Shown: positions 39,045 through 48,553, numbered from the stretch's first letter. The stretch is 64,000 nucleotides of DNA from Clostridia bacterium (GCA_017942005.1 JAGAVJ010000039.1:1-64000), one strand, 5' to 3'. Program-made: numbers and translations. The notes: generated by a model from the letters alone, not told the origin.

Positions 39045-39599
39045 TTAAATTTCCATGATTTCCTTGTTCTTTGCTTCCGTGATCTTATCCAGCATCTTGA
39101 CATATTTGTCCGTCAGATCCTGTACTTCTTTTTCTCCTGCCTTCTGCTCATCCTCCGTCATGGAACCTGCCTTTTTCAGCTCCTTGCACTTGTCGTTGGC
39201 GTCACGGCGGATATTGCGCAGTGCAACCTTTGCACCTTCACCCTTTTTGGAGATATCCTTTGCAAGTTCCTTGCGGCGTTCCTCTGTCAGCGGCGGGAAT
39301 GCAAGACGGATGATCGAGCCGTCGTTCTGCGGATTGATACCGACGTCAGACGCCAGAATCGCCTTTTCAATTGCTTTGAGCATGGATTTATCCCAAGGGG
39401 CGATGGTAATGGTTCTTGCGTCCGGAACAGAAATCTGCGCAACCGCCGAAATCTGTGTTGGAGAACCGTAATAGTCCACGGTTACCTTATCAAGCACACC
39501 GGGGTTGGCACGGCCGGCACGAATGGTTTTCAGTTCATTTTCATATGCATCGATGCTCTTCTGCATTTTCTTTTCAAATTCTTTTACGTCCAGTTTCAT
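39045..39599 (-). CDS. frr: Ribosome recycling factor
   Basis: RRF splits the post-termination ribosome together with EF-G. The 184-residue protein starts MKLDVKEFEKKMQKSIDAYENELKTIRAGRANPGVLDKVTVDYYG, has PLTEERRKELAKDISKKGEGAKVALRNIRRDAN and ends with a helix, as in the family. AGGAGG lies 11 bases before ATG 39599. pyrH, its common upstream neighbour, is absent; instead the lipoprotein island precedes it. Confidence 0.97.
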   Translation of the reverse strand: MKLDVKEFEKKMQKSIDAYENELKTIRAGRANPGVLDKVTVDYYGSPTQISAVAQISVPDARTITIAPWDKSMLKAIEKAILASDVGINPQNDGSIIRLAFPPLTEERRKELAKDISKKGEGAKVALRNIRRDANDKCKELKKAGSMTEDEQKAGEKEVQDLTDKYVKMLDKITEAKNKEIMEI

Positions 39600-39709
39600 A
39601 ATCAAACAGACCTCCTGAAATTCTATTTTCTTTTTGCTTTTTTTAGTATCCTATCCTTGGATGACAGTTTTCTGTTTCACGTGGGAAACGTACATCTATG
39701 TTCCTATAT

Positions 39710-39738
39710 ATTTTACTATGAATTCCACGATTTGTAAA
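39710..39738 (-). promoter_or_regulatory. Promoter of frr
   Basis: TTTACA (39738-39733) and TAAAAT (39715-39710) are 17 bases apart on the minus strand, about 110 bases before frr. It lets the frr cluster be expressed independently of the island upstream. Confidence 0.75.
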
Positions 39739-39817
39739 CAGTTTTCTGTAAATTTTTTCGGAATTTTCAAGGATAAGTGACCACAGATAAAAAACGATTC
39801 CGAAAGAAACGGAAAAA

Positions 39818-39842
39818 GGACGGCACCAAAACAGCACCGTCC
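39818..39842 (-). terminator. Terminator after the last island lipoprotein
   Basis: GGACGG/CCGTCC arms with a 13-base loop are followed by TTTTTCC on the minus strand, about ten bases after the stop codon. Confidence 0.8.
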
Positions 39843-39852
39843 CCAAAACAAG

Positions 39853-42195
39853 CTATTCGTTTAAATAAATCCACACCCTTGACTGCGCAAGCTCCAGCGC
39901 ATCAGAAAGAGAACGCACACCGCCGCGCCAGAAGGACAGTTCTTCTTCCAGAATATCGTTGATAACAGAACTCATATTGGCTTTCATATGGAGATTTTCA
40001 AAGAAATCCATTTGTTGTTCAATTTCCTCATCCGTAATATACAGTTCAACATATGCCGCGGGTTTGTTTGCATATTTCACGAGAGGAGCGTCACCAACGT
40101 CCAAGGCATTTAATTTTGTTCTGCTTTCTTTTTTTCTAAAATAATAATATCGGTTTTGGGATAATACCTCCCGTAATGCAGAGGAGGTCACCGGCAGATT
40201 TCGATGATTCAAGGCTTCCGAGGTCTGCATTTTATCAGAAAGAAGAAATGTAATAAATTCTGCACAGCCGCCGCGTACATCAGAATCTGCAAGCATAGAA
40301 ATTGCACAGTCGCTTGAAATCCATGCACCGTACCCCTCGGAAGATGGATAACCGCATATGGTAAATGGAGCGTCCAGAAAAATACGCTTTATCGCCGCAT
40401 ATGCATGCGCAGTATGGTATGGAACGGTGAGAAATTTCAGTTTTCCACTGTATACATCAACAAGCAGCTGCGCATCGGTAACACCGTATCCCTCACCAAC
40501 GGTTACACGATTATACAGAAAGCGTCCGCTATCGTAATTTAAATAAATATCTTCCAAATCTTTACTCAGCCGTACCAGATTTTCAAATTCCTTTGTTGCA
40601 AAGGAACAGCTTTTTTCTGACCAGTCGATATAATCATAAATACCATTTGCTAAAATACGGGCTCCTGCTGAATTATCACTTACCAGAGCTTCTTCTTCCG
40701 ACAGTTCATATGAGATATCACGCATTTTTGCATAAGTTAAGGATTCATCCACTGTAGAGGAAAGCGCTGCCAGGGTTTCCACCTGCATCATCAGAGGAAA
40801 AGAAACCATTTGTCCGTCAATTGTATATGCTTCTCTTACACCGCCAAGAAATGCCTCTCCAAAATGTGGAAGAAGGTCTACAAACACACCTTTGTCACGG
40901 TAAGGTTTATAATCAAAAAAATGATCTGTAATCAGAAGATCCGGCGCTGTTCCGGATAACAGCGCTTCATTGAATTGTTTTACTGCCTCATCAATATCCG
41001 TAGAGTATTTTTCCAATTTGATATAATAGGTAGAGCTGCTCGCATTGAATGCCGATACAGCCGCACTCAAAAGTGTCTGTGCCTCACGCTTATCACTTGC
41101 AGAACATAGTGTAATCACACGCCGCTTGACATCTGACATTTTCCCTCTGCATTGAATATAGCATAACTTGGGTTTCACAGTGATTTCAACCGCTTGTGTG
41201 ACAAATAGATGCGCGTCGTCAATGATCCATAGTGTATTGGGTGGAAGTGCCACGCCGTTGCTCCACTGCAATACCTCGATGCTTTCTCCATTCTTTATCA
41301 ACTGCCAAACACCGAAATCATCGTAATAATAATATTTTCCGTCAGCTCCCATCGTTACCTGCGCATTCTGTGCATTGTCCGGGAAAACCACTTCAGTATT
41401 CGGGGTAATTTGTCCTGTTTTCATGTCCAGAATCCGCAGTTCTGCCGCGTTATGCCCCAAAAGGAATCGGGTTTCATCCAGCGGGATACAATTGTAATAA
41501 TCAGAATCATACGGAATGTATGACACAACTTCCAGCGATTCATTTAACACAAGCATTGCGCTTGTCATATGCACAAGAATTTGATGAGTTCCGTCCGCAG
41601 TTTCCCGTTCAAATACTCTTGTATTATTAAAATTATCCACTGCTTCCGGCAGCTTTTCTTCTACTAAAAGGATACCGTCCGCAGAATATCTCCGTACAAA
41701 TAACGGCGTCTGATCAAAAGTGTAGTATATGACAAACATATCGCCGTTGTTTAGTCTGTGAACCGCACGGGGACGCCAGTTTTCTTCCGCAGATATCGGA
41801 AATGAAACCGTTTCTAAATAAGCGCCGGAGGTATCATAGCAAATCAAGCTGCCTTTTCCGTCAGGATAAGACTCATAGGAATCCTGATAAATATACAATT
41901 TCCCATCGGAAAAGGAAATGATCGGAGCATCCGTCATTGTATACTTTTTCTCCAGCTCCGCCATGATATAAGAACGAACGGAGGACACATATTCTGCGTC
42001 CTCCGTTTCAATATCCACAAGCGGAACTGTTTTTTGCAGCTGCGCTGATACCATTTCGGAAACAGCAGTCGTATCCTTTTTCTTTGCAGAATGTTTTACA
42101 GCTGTAACATCAGACACATTGTCCTTTTGCGTATCACAGCTGCAAAATACAAGACTGATACAGAGCAGGCATAAAAACAGGTTCCATATTTTCAT
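39853..42195 (-). CDS. Large lipoprotein with propeller-like and solute-binding-like halves (paralogue D)
   Basis: This 780-residue protein starts with a short lipoprotein signal (MKIWNLFLCLLCISLVFCSCD; probable lipid-carrying cysteine at residue 18 or 20). Residues about 70-340 hold repeated strand motifs such as GKLYIYQD, DMFVIYYT and GKYYYYDDFGVWQL, suggesting a beta-propeller. Residues about 365-720 resemble an ABC-type solute-binding protein: SAAVSAFNASSSTYYIKLEKY, TAPDLLITDHF, YRDKGVFVDLLPHFGEA, CGYPSSEGYGAW and CAEFITFLLSDKMQ. It ends with the shared HMKAN...EEELSFWRGG...SRVWIYLNE tail. No permease is nearby, so transport is unproven. It lies 24 bases after a small Cys-rich gene, probably in one operon. 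Confidence 0.75.
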   Translation of the reverse strand: MKIWNLFLCLLCISLVFCSCDTQKDNVSDVTAVKHSAKKKDTTAVSEMVSAQLQKTVPLVDIETEDAEYVSSVRSYIMAELEKKYTMTDAPIISFSDGKLYIYQDSYESYPDGKGSLICYDTSGAYLETVSFPISAEENWRPRAVHRLNNGDMFVIYYTFDQTPLFVRRYSADGILLVEEKLPEAVDNFNNTRVFERETADGTHQILVHMTSAMLVLNESLEVVSYIPYDSDYYNCIPLDETRFLLGHNAAELRILDMKTGQITPNTEVVFPDNAQNAQVTMGADGKYYYYDDFGVWQLIKNGESIEVLQWSNGVALPPNTLWIIDDAHLFVTQAVEITVKPKLCYIQCRGKMSDVKRRVITLCSASDKREAQTLLSAAVSAFNASSSTYYIKLEKYSTDIDEAVKQFNEALLSGTAPDLLITDHFFDYKPYRDKGVFVDLLPHFGEAFLGGVREAYTIDGQMVSFPLMMQVETLAALSSTVDESLTYAKMRDISYELSEEEALVSDNSAGARILANGIYDYIDWSEKSCSFATKEFENLVRLSKDLEDIYLNYDSGRFLYNRVTVGEGYGVTDAQLLVDVYSGKLKFLTVPYHTAHAYAAIKRIFLDAPFTICGYPSSEGYGAWISSDCAISMLADSDVRGGCAEFITFLLSDKMQTSEALNHRNLPVTSSALREVLSQNRYYYFRKKESRTKLNALDVGDAPLVKYANKPAAYVELYITDEEIEQQMDFFENLHMKANMSSVINDILEEELSFWRGGVRSLSDALELAQSRVWIYLNE

Positions 42196-42219
42196 AATTA
42201 ATAATTACCTTTCAAAAAA

Positions 42220-42621
42220 TTATGAAGCAGGGTCATAACCACATGTGCTGCAAGGTCCGACAGGTGTACCATCAGGTTTTGCTGTCGCAAAATTATGACC
42301 TTGCGGTTCTTTAATCACCCATGTCATTCTATAATGACATATATTACATTCTTCTCCAGCTGTTGGATATACTTTATACCAACATACCGCCCGTGTTCCT
42401 ACCTCTTCTCTTTCCCAAATAGAACCATAATATAAAGTATAATCATCCAACGAATGCCCACATGGCCCATTATCAGAACCAACACGTGCGCTGCCTAATA
42501 TTATAGTAGGTTCAACTGATATATCATTTGAAATATATAGTGCATTGATGGAAAACGGAAGCGGTACAATAAACAAAGTGATGCAAAGGATAAACGCTAA
42601 AATTCTTTTTGTTTTTTTCAT
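42220..42621 (-). CDS. Small secreted Cys-rich protein (partner of paralogue D)
   Basis: I do not recognise this 133-residue protein. It starts with a signal peptide (MKKTKRILAFILCITLFIVPLPFSINA), so it is exported. The mature part has a C-x2-C-H, then 12 residues, H, then 14 residues, C-x2-C-G-Y pattern (CNICH...GH...CSTCGY), the spacing expected of a zinc-ribbon-like site or two disulfide-forming pairs, plus PCGH and VCWY cysteines. The same pattern occurs in the proteins at 50926-51294 and, truncated, at 45553-45741. The following lipoprotein begins 24 bases later. Confidence 0.7.
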   Translation of the reverse strand: MKKTKRILAFILCITLFIVPLPFSINALYISNDISVEPTIILGSARVGSDNGPCGHSLDDYTLYYGSIWEREEVGTRAVCWYKVYPTAGEECNICHYRMTWVIKEPQGHNFATAKPDGTPVGPCSTCGYDPAS

Positions 42622-42706
42622 AAGTCATGTTACTCCTTTTCTGAAATCTCTTTTTGAAAACCTATATTTCCGTCCGCGATTTCGATAAAAAGACGAAAAC
42701 AGGCGC

Positions 42707-42718
42707 TTAACAGCCCAT
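42707..42718 (-). other. Possible three-codon leader ORF (Met-Gly-Cys)
   Basis: In the transcribed leader of the gene at 42220-42621, AAAAGGAGG is followed eight bases later by ATG GGC TGT TAA. The same AAAAGGAGGAT serves the real start of paralogue B at 48430. It may be a minimal upstream ORF or the remains of an earlier start region. Confidence 0.3.
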
Positions 42719-42749
42719 TGGCGTATCCTCCTTTTCTGTACTTGCTTTT

Positions 42750-42778
42750 ATTTTACCATATTTTGCCACCCCTGTCAA
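42750..42778 (-). promoter_or_regulatory. Promoter of the small protein/paralogue D pair
   Basis: TTGACA (42778-42773) and TAAAAT (42755-42750) are 17 bases apart on the minus strand. It starts 31 bases after the hairpin that follows paralogue C. Confidence 0.85.
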
Positions 42779-42808
42779 CCAATTTGAAACTCTTTTAAAT
42801 TTTCATGA

Positions 42809-42843
42809 TTCTGCACAAAATTGCAGATATATTTTGTGCAGAA
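42809..42843 (-). terminator. Repeated hairpin after paralogue C
   Basis: Perfect 13-bp arms TTCTGCACAAAAT and ATTTTGTGCAGAA with a 9-base loop lie about 20 bases after the stop of paralogue C. The same hairpin lies after paralogues B and A. There is no classical U-tract, so termination is inferred from position; it may instead protect the mRNA end. Confidence 0.55.
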
Positions 42844-42864
42844 CAACCAATCGCAAGCCATATA

Positions 42865-45429
42865 TCACTCATTTAAGTAAATCCAAACGCGGGATTGTAT
42901 CTTCTCAGATGCATCCGCAAGCGAGCTTATGCCGCCCTGCCAATAGGAAAGTTCTTCTTCTACAATGGTACGCAGCGTGGGATCGGTATTCGCTTTCATG
43001 TGGCAGTTGTTTAAGAAGTACAGGAATTCTTCTGTTTCTTTCTCTGTATATTCAACCATTTGATATCGAGGAAATTCTTTTACAATCTGTATACCGGTTT
43101 CAGAATCTATATAAGAGATTGTTTCTGTATATTCCACCGGATCAACCGGATTTTCTGTCAAATATGCCGGCGAAAGGTTGATATATCCAACGGGATCACC
43201 ACCAAACCCAATTGATGGCATTCGCAATTTTGCCGTTGGATCACCAATCACATGGTAAGCTTCAATCGGATAATATCCATACCGATTCTGTTTGATCATA
43301 GCACGGATACCAGAAACTGTCACAGGCATATACTTGTGCGTGTCAAAAATCTGTTGTTTATCTGATAATAAATAAGATAGGAATTCGATACATCCCTCTT
43401 TGACATCAGTGTCTGCCAAAACAGAATAACGATCCTGTACTTTCAAATATGCACCACCGCCGTCATTTGAAGGATACCCACACCATGTATAATCTGTATC
43501 TCCAAACAGTAATTTTGTGGTCATTAAATTATCTGGCTGTGATAACTGGACATTGATAAAGCAGATACCGCCTTCTGCAATACGTCTCGGAAGTGTCGGA
43601 TTGGTATATCCAGTACTTCGGTCCGATTGTGAAATTAAATAACCTGCCGTTTCATCAATCACATCTTCCAAGGATGCAGTATACAATACCATACGGCGGA
43701 AAGTGCCGCTGTCATACATCGCCGTTTTATTCTTTTTATCAATAAAATCCATAATGCCATTGTCGAAAATATGTTCTTTGACAACCTTTTCTGAGGTCAG
43801 TATTTCTCCATCTTCAAGCGTATCGATTTTATTATAAAATACATCCCATGTTAGAAAGCCGTTCACTGCAACGGTTGGTGATACAAAGGTTTCCATTTCC
43901 ATACCCATCGGAATCGAATACAGTGCGCCATTATACTGTATCGCTTCTTTAACACATCCCAACAGATTTTCTTTAAAATATGAAGAGAGGTCAAGAAATG
44001 TTCCCTTATCATACAAATGCTGCAAAGACACAAATGGTAGTTTTGTCAGTATGATATCGGGATGCGCTTTATACAGAAGATCATCCTGTACCATTGCAAG
44101 GTAACTTTCCTCACTAACACCGTTCATATCCAGATAATGCGGTACCACACGATATTTTTCGTTTTCCATATTAAATTTTATCACGGCATCGTTAAACCAT
44201 GTGTCGTATATTGTACAATATTCGATATCAATCAATTGCCGAAAATCCTCTTGTAATACCTTTTCCGTTTGTATCAGATACAGCATATTGATCGTTTTCC
44301 GACTTCCTGTTTTTGTATCAGCGATAAAAAATGTATGATCGTTTACCACCCAAAGATTTTGAGGTCCTTCCATTGCATAGGATAATCCACATTTACTCCA
44401 ATCTGCAATTTGAATCGGTGCGCCGTCTTCCTTGTACTGATATAATCCAATCAAATCCTTTAAATAAAAAGCGCCCTGTGTATCCATCGTTAAATTCATA
44501 TATGCCTGCCGCTTTGGAATACGCAATGCGTATTTTTTTAATAAACCGGTATCCATATCTAAAATACTGGAATGGTCGGCACTTCCCATATATAAAAATT
44601 TTCGATGATCTAATAAAAAGGAAGACGCAGGCGAAAAAAATACAGAAGTCGTATTATAAAAAGTTCTTATCTTTGTAATTTCATTTCTTTCACTATCGTA
44701 CTCAAATAGCACAATTGTGTCATTCCCTTGAAATAGGATCGAAACAAGTCCTGTACGATCTTCATGAATTAAAAACTCCGAAAAGTAACGAATATATTTA
44801 TATTGAAAACTGTTATCAAGTGATGCCTCGGCAAGTACGGTTCCATCATACGTTATAATATATACAAAATAATACGCATATTCCCGAAGCTCTTCTTCAT
44901 TGAATTCACATTTTTCATAAATTGTAACCAAGCGGTTATCACGGAGCGGATATGCATAAATCGGATTCATACCATCTGTTTCCGGTACAGTAATAATTTC
45001 CGCTTCATAAAAAGTACCATCTGCATGAAGTGGATACAGCTGTAGAGAATGCTGACCATCCATTGTCTTTTCCGATAATACATATAAGATGTCGTCCTTT
45101 AAAAAACTATTTTTTACAGAAACATCTGCACCTCCCCCGGATAATTTCATATCTAAAGGAAATTTTGGCAGATACTCTGACATATCTGTCACAGTGTGCT
45201 TTATCGTATATGGAACAGAGGGCACGGTTTCTGTGCCCTCTGTATTCCTGCTCTCTGCGATTTCCGAATTGTTTAATGAGTTTGTACCACATATGGAAAA
45301 GGTCGTATCCGAGGTGAACACATCTCCATTTTGTTCCGTCTGTTCCTTTTTTTGTTCATGGCAGGAACACAGAACTGTTGTGATTATGCATATTATAATG
45401 AAAAAAGACATATATCTTTCAATTTTCAT
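42865..45429 (-). CDS. Large lipoprotein with propeller-like and solute-binding-like halves (paralogue C)
   Basis: This protein of about 854 residues starts MKIERYMSFFIIICIITTVL followed by CSC, an L-C-S-C lipobox. The N-terminal half has strand-rich repeats (ILYVLSEKTMDG, RLVTIYEKCEF, KFLYMGSADHS, GAFYLKDLIGLYQY). The C-terminal half has solute-binding-protein features: YDTWFNDAVIKFNMENEKYRVV, HPDIILTKLPF, LYDKGTFLDLSSYF, YTWCGYPSNDGGGAYL and CIEFLSYLLSDKQQ. It shares GYTNPTLPRRIA with paralogue B and has an almost identical 3' end. It starts after a hairpin cassette and the remains of a small Cys-rich gene. Ligand unknown. Confidence 0.75.
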   Translation of the reverse strand: MKIERYMSFFIIICIITTVLCSCHEQKKEQTEQNGDVFTSDTTFSICGTNSLNNSEIAESRNTEGTETVPSVPYTIKHTVTDMSEYLPKFPLDMKLSGGGADVSVKNSFLKDDILYVLSEKTMDGQHSLQLYPLHADGTFYEAEIITVPETDGMNPIYAYPLRDNRLVTIYEKCEFNEEELREYAYYFVYIITYDGTVLAEASLDNSFQYKYIRYFSEFLIHEDRTGLVSILFQGNDTIVLFEYDSERNEITKIRTFYNTTSVFFSPASSFLLDHRKFLYMGSADHSSILDMDTGLLKKYALRIPKRQAYMNLTMDTQGAFYLKDLIGLYQYKEDGAPIQIADWSKCGLSYAMEGPQNLWVVNDHTFFIADTKTGSRKTINMLYLIQTEKVLQEDFRQLIDIEYCTIYDTWFNDAVIKFNMENEKYRVVPHYLDMNGVSEESYLAMVQDDLLYKAHPDIILTKLPFVSLQHLYDKGTFLDLSSYFKENLLGCVKEAIQYNGALYSIPMGMEMETFVSPTVAVNGFLTWDVFYNKIDTLEDGEILTSEKVVKEHIFDNGIMDFIDKKNKTAMYDSGTFRRMVLYTASLEDVIDETAGYLISQSDRSTGYTNPTLPRRIAEGGICFINVQLSQPDNLMTTKLLFGDTDYTWCGYPSNDGGGAYLKVQDRYSVLADTDVKEGCIEFLSYLLSDKQQIFDTHKYMPVTVSGIRAMIKQNRYGYYPIEAYHVIGDPTAKLRMPSIGFGGDPVGYINLSPAYLTENPVDPVEYTETISYIDSETGIQIVKEFPRYQMVEYTEKETEEFLYFLNNCHMKANTDPTLRTIVEEELSYWQGGISSLADASEKIQSRVWIYLNE

Positions 45430-45443
45430 AATTACGACCATAA

Positions 45444-45471
45444 CTTTTACTCGTGAAAAATTATTCCCTTT
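45444..45471 (-). promoter_or_regulatory. SD-hairpin-start cassette (paralogue C), degenerate
   Basis: AAAGGGAATA is followed by an imperfect ATTTTTC/GTAAAAGT stem with a 4-base loop, then TATGG, nine bases and ATG 45429. Upstream, TTTTTCAAACTGTGTTTTGTG matches the sequence before the cassette at 54.1 kb, showing that the repeat is longer than the hairpin. Confidence 0.5.
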
Positions 45472-45552
45472 CTGATGTGGAGTTGTGGCATAAGACACAA
45501 AACACAGTTTGAAAAATTCGTTTATCAGACTTTATTAACCAATAAACTATAA

Positions 45553-45741
45553 TTAACCAATCATTACATAATGACATTTATTGCAGGTAGCTTTTGTTTG
45601 ATCACCGTACGGTTCATATTTAAAGGAAGGATGCGCAAAGTCTTGATACACATTATAAAACGTTGAATTCTTACCACACTGTTTACAGCTTCCAATCGCA
45701 TAATCGTATCTCCGTCTGTAGTTACCACCCCTGTCAACCAA
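45553..45741 (-). pseudogene. Truncated small Cys-rich protein gene
   Basis: The open frame encodes the C-terminal half of the island's small Cys-rich proteins: CKQCG, 13 residues, H, 15 residues, CNKCHY. It has no signal peptide, no start codon other than TTG and no ribosome binding site. Immediately upstream lies TTGACAGGGGTGG, identical to the -35 region of the promoter at 42750-42778, joined directly to coding sequence. A deletion or recombination has probably removed the -10 box, leader, signal peptide and N-terminal half. Confidence 0.7.
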
Positions 45742-45767
45742 TTTAAAACTCTTTTAAATTTTCAGAA

Positions 45768-45802
45768 TTCTGCACAAAATTGCAGATATATTTTGTGCAG
45801 AA
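45768..45802 (-). terminator. Repeated hairpin after paralogue B
   Basis: TTCTGCACAAAAT and ATTTTGTGCAGAA form the same perfect 13-bp stem as at 42809-42843, about 20 bases after the stop of paralogue B. Confidence 0.55.
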
Positions 45803-45823
45803 CAACCAATTTCAAGCCGCATA

Positions 45824-48430
45824 TCACTCATTTAAGTAAATCCAAACACGGGATTGAATCTTCTCAGATGCATCCGCAAGCGAGCTGACGCCGCCCTGCC
45901 AATAGGAAAGTTCTTCTTCCACAATGGTACGCAGAGTGGGATCGGTATTCGCTTTCATGTGGCAGTTGTTTAAGAAGTACAGAAAATTCTCCATTTCCGT
46001 GTCCGTCAGTTCTACCATCTGATACTTGGGTTCCGTCATTGTTACAACTTCACCGTTCTTTTTGGTATGCTGATACGTTGTCACACACAGGGATTCATCC
46101 AGCTTTGTATTTCTCGAAACACTTTGTTTCAGTGAAATATAGGAGGGTACCGTTATTCCCGGAAGCATAAAAGACGGACTGCGCATGGCTGCATTCGGGT
46201 TGCCGATGGCGTTGTATGCAGCAATGTCATAATAGTTATACCGGCACTGCGCAAGCTGCGCACGAATAGCGGATTCTGTGACAGGCAAATTCCGAATATT
46301 ATCCGTCACCGTCTGCCATTTGTCGGACAACAGCAATGAAAGAAATTCAATACATCCGTCCTTCACCGCGCTGTCTGCAATGACACAGGTACGGTCTCCC
46401 ATATACAATCCCGCGCCGCCGCCTTCATTGGACGGATATCCGCACCAATTATAACCGGACTCCCCAAACAAAAGCCCCAGACCCGGCAGCATATCCACAT
46501 TGTCAATGCGAACTTTGATATACTTTACACCGCCGTCTGCAATCCGGCGCGGCAGTGTCGGATTGGTATACCCATAATCTCCGCCTGTATACCACTCAAA
46601 ATAACCGGCGTTTTCATCGATATATTGAGACATCTCCCGTGTGTACCGTATCATATCACGGAATGCGGCAGAATCATAGGAAGCTGTTTTATTCTCTCTA
46701 TCAAAGAAATCCATGATTCCGTTTTCAATGATGATTTCCGCCACACTGGTTCCATTGCTTGATTCCGTCGTCAGAAGTTCTCCTTCCTCCAGTGAATCCA
46801 TACACCAGAAAAAGTCCTCCCATGTCAAAAAGCCTTTTTGCTGTGATGGAAGACAGACAAACGTTTCAAGTAACATATCCATCGGCACCGTATACAGCGC
46901 ACCCTTCCAACTCAGCGCTTCCTTTACACATCCAAGCAGGGTATCGCCGAAATATGGCATCAAATCCAAAAATGCATTTTTCTCATAATATTTGTCAAAT
47001 GTAACGTGCCCCAATCCCATTGTAAGCATATCCGGCTTGTTGTTTGACAGCATCCGCTGCTGCAAATAGGAAGAAACTTCTTCTACAGACTTGTCGACCG
47101 TATCGATTCGATTTAATTTTACCCGATATTTTTCATTGGTGTTATTGAATTCCGATACTGCATCCAACAGCCATTGAGAAGCGTATGCATAACAGTCATA
47201 TACAATCACCTGTCTTGTATCGGTCTCCGGAACAGATTCCGTTTGTATATAATATAGGTAGTGTGTTGTAATGCCTCCTTTTTTCTCTGCTGTTTTATAA
47301 AAAAAGGTATGCGGTGTTACAGCAAAAATCTGTCCGTCCAAAACGCTTTTCTTACATGAAAAATTGCACTTTTCCCATTCAATGCATTCAATGGGCGCAC
47401 TGTTTTCCTGATATTGTGATAAACCCAATTGGTCATACAGATAAATATTTCCTTTGGCATCGGTAGTACGCCATGACAAATTAATTCCTTCCGGCAAGCG
47501 CAGCTTTTTCTGTTGAACAAAACCTTTGTTAATATCTAATTCCGCATATCCCTTATAATTTGGATATATATAGGTATGTTCTCCGGTACGACAAGCGCCA
47601 TCCAAATGAAAGTTTGCTATCTGTGTATTATGGTAAACCTTTTTTTCCACTGTAATCGTATGGTCATCATTGTGGTATTGATAAACCATCAGCTTGTATG
47701 TATCATTATAAGACGCATTTAATAAGATTGCAGCATCTTGATTTTCATCTTCATTTATCAATATTTCAAGCCAATAATATAACGGTCGATAATTATACTC
47801 TTCTCCTAAGGGAACTTCGCAAATAATTGTTCCGTCCGCTTCCGCTATATATAAAAAAGTAGATGTACCAATATATTCTTTTTCATTTGTATATGCATTA
47901 TCGTATGTAAATAAGACGAAACGATCTTCGCTTAAAGGATATACATAAAACGGTATACTATCGTTTACAATCGGCACGGATACTTTGCCTTGTTCTATCC
48001 CATTTTCATCAACAGTAAAGTGATATAACATGGGATTAAGTGCCCCTGTTTCATCATGTTCTGAATAGAGATATAAGGTATTCCCTATTAAAAATACATT
48101 ACGTTCATCAATATCTGTTGTCCACGAATTGATTTCCGGTAAACCATCAGGCAGTCGTTCGGATAAATCTATGACTGTATGCTTCAGCGTATATGGAACA
48201 GAGGGCGCTTTTTCTGCGCCCTCTGCGGTTACTGTTTCGATAAAGTCCGTCGTCAAATCGGTCCTTTCATATCCCGTTGTTTGCACAGAGGGAGGATTAT
48301 TCTGTTTCGTCTCCGATGCAGGCATATCAATTTTTCTGTACTTCACCTGATTTGCATTGCAGGAAAACAACATAAGTACAGCCAGCACAAGCGACATCGA
48401 AAGTTTAACAGGTTTCATGAATCGTTTCAT
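45824..48430 (-). CDS. Large lipoprotein with propeller-like and solute-binding-like halves (paralogue B)
   Basis: This 868-residue protein begins MKRFMKPVKLSMSLVLAVLM followed by LFSC, a good lipobox with the modified cysteine near residue 24. The N-terminal half shows propeller-like strands (VFLIGNTLYLYSEHDE, RFVLFTYDNAY, GNIYLYDQLGLSQYQ). The C-terminal half carries LDAVSEFNNTNEKYRVKLNRI, KPDMLTMGL, YEKNAFLDLMPYFGDT, YNWCGYPSNEGGGAGL and CIEFLSLLLSDKWQ, all as expected for an extracellular solute-binding protein. The tail is shared with the other paralogues. It has its own promoter and no small partner gene directly upstream. Ligand unknown. Confidence 0.75.
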   Translation of the reverse strand: MKRFMKPVKLSMSLVLAVLMLFSCNANQVKYRKIDMPASETKQNNPPSVQTTGYERTDLTTDFIETVTAEGAEKAPSVPYTLKHTVIDLSERLPDGLPEINSWTTDIDERNVFLIGNTLYLYSEHDETGALNPMLYHFTVDENGIEQGKVSVPIVNDSIPFYVYPLSEDRFVLFTYDNAYTNEKEYIGTSTFLYIAEADGTIICEVPLGEEYNYRPLYYWLEILINEDENQDAAILLNASYNDTYKLMVYQYHNDDHTITVEKKVYHNTQIANFHLDGACRTGEHTYIYPNYKGYAELDINKGFVQQKKLRLPEGINLSWRTTDAKGNIYLYDQLGLSQYQENSAPIECIEWEKCNFSCKKSVLDGQIFAVTPHTFFYKTAEKKGGITTHYLYYIQTESVPETDTRQVIVYDCYAYASQWLLDAVSEFNNTNEKYRVKLNRIDTVDKSVEEVSSYLQQRMLSNNKPDMLTMGLGHVTFDKYYEKNAFLDLMPYFGDTLLGCVKEALSWKGALYTVPMDMLLETFVCLPSQQKGFLTWEDFFWCMDSLEEGELLTTESSNGTSVAEIIIENGIMDFFDRENKTASYDSAAFRDMIRYTREMSQYIDENAGYFEWYTGGDYGYTNPTLPRRIADGGVKYIKVRIDNVDMLPGLGLLFGESGYNWCGYPSNEGGGAGLYMGDRTCVIADSAVKDGCIEFLSLLLSDKWQTVTDNIRNLPVTESAIRAQLAQCRYNYYDIAAYNAIGNPNAAMRSPSFMLPGITVPSYISLKQSVSRNTKLDESLCVTTYQHTKKNGEVVTMTEPKYQMVELTDTEMENFLYFLNNCHMKANTDPTLRTIVEEELSYWQGGVSSLADASEKIQSRVWIYLNE

Positions 48431-48459
48431 ATGAAATCCTCCTTTTCTGTTCTGACTTT

Positions 48460-48488
48460 ATTTTATCACAGTTTCCAACCACTGTCAA
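48460..48488 (-). promoter_or_regulatory. Promoter of paralogue B
   Basis: TTGACA (48488-48483) and TAAAAT (48465-48460) are 17 bases apart on the minus strand. AAAAGGAGGAT lies 20 bases further, at good spacing from ATG 48430. Confidence 0.85.
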
Positions 48489-48518
48489 CCAATTTGAAAA
48501 TCTTTTGAATTTTCATGA

Positions 48519-48553
48519 TTCTGCACAAAATTGCATATTTATTTTGTGTGAAA
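48519..48553 (-). terminator. Repeated hairpin after paralogue A, degenerate
   Basis: TTCTGCACAAAAT pairs imperfectly with ATTTTGTGTGAAA, at the same position after paralogue A as the perfect versions after paralogues B and C. Confidence 0.45.
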
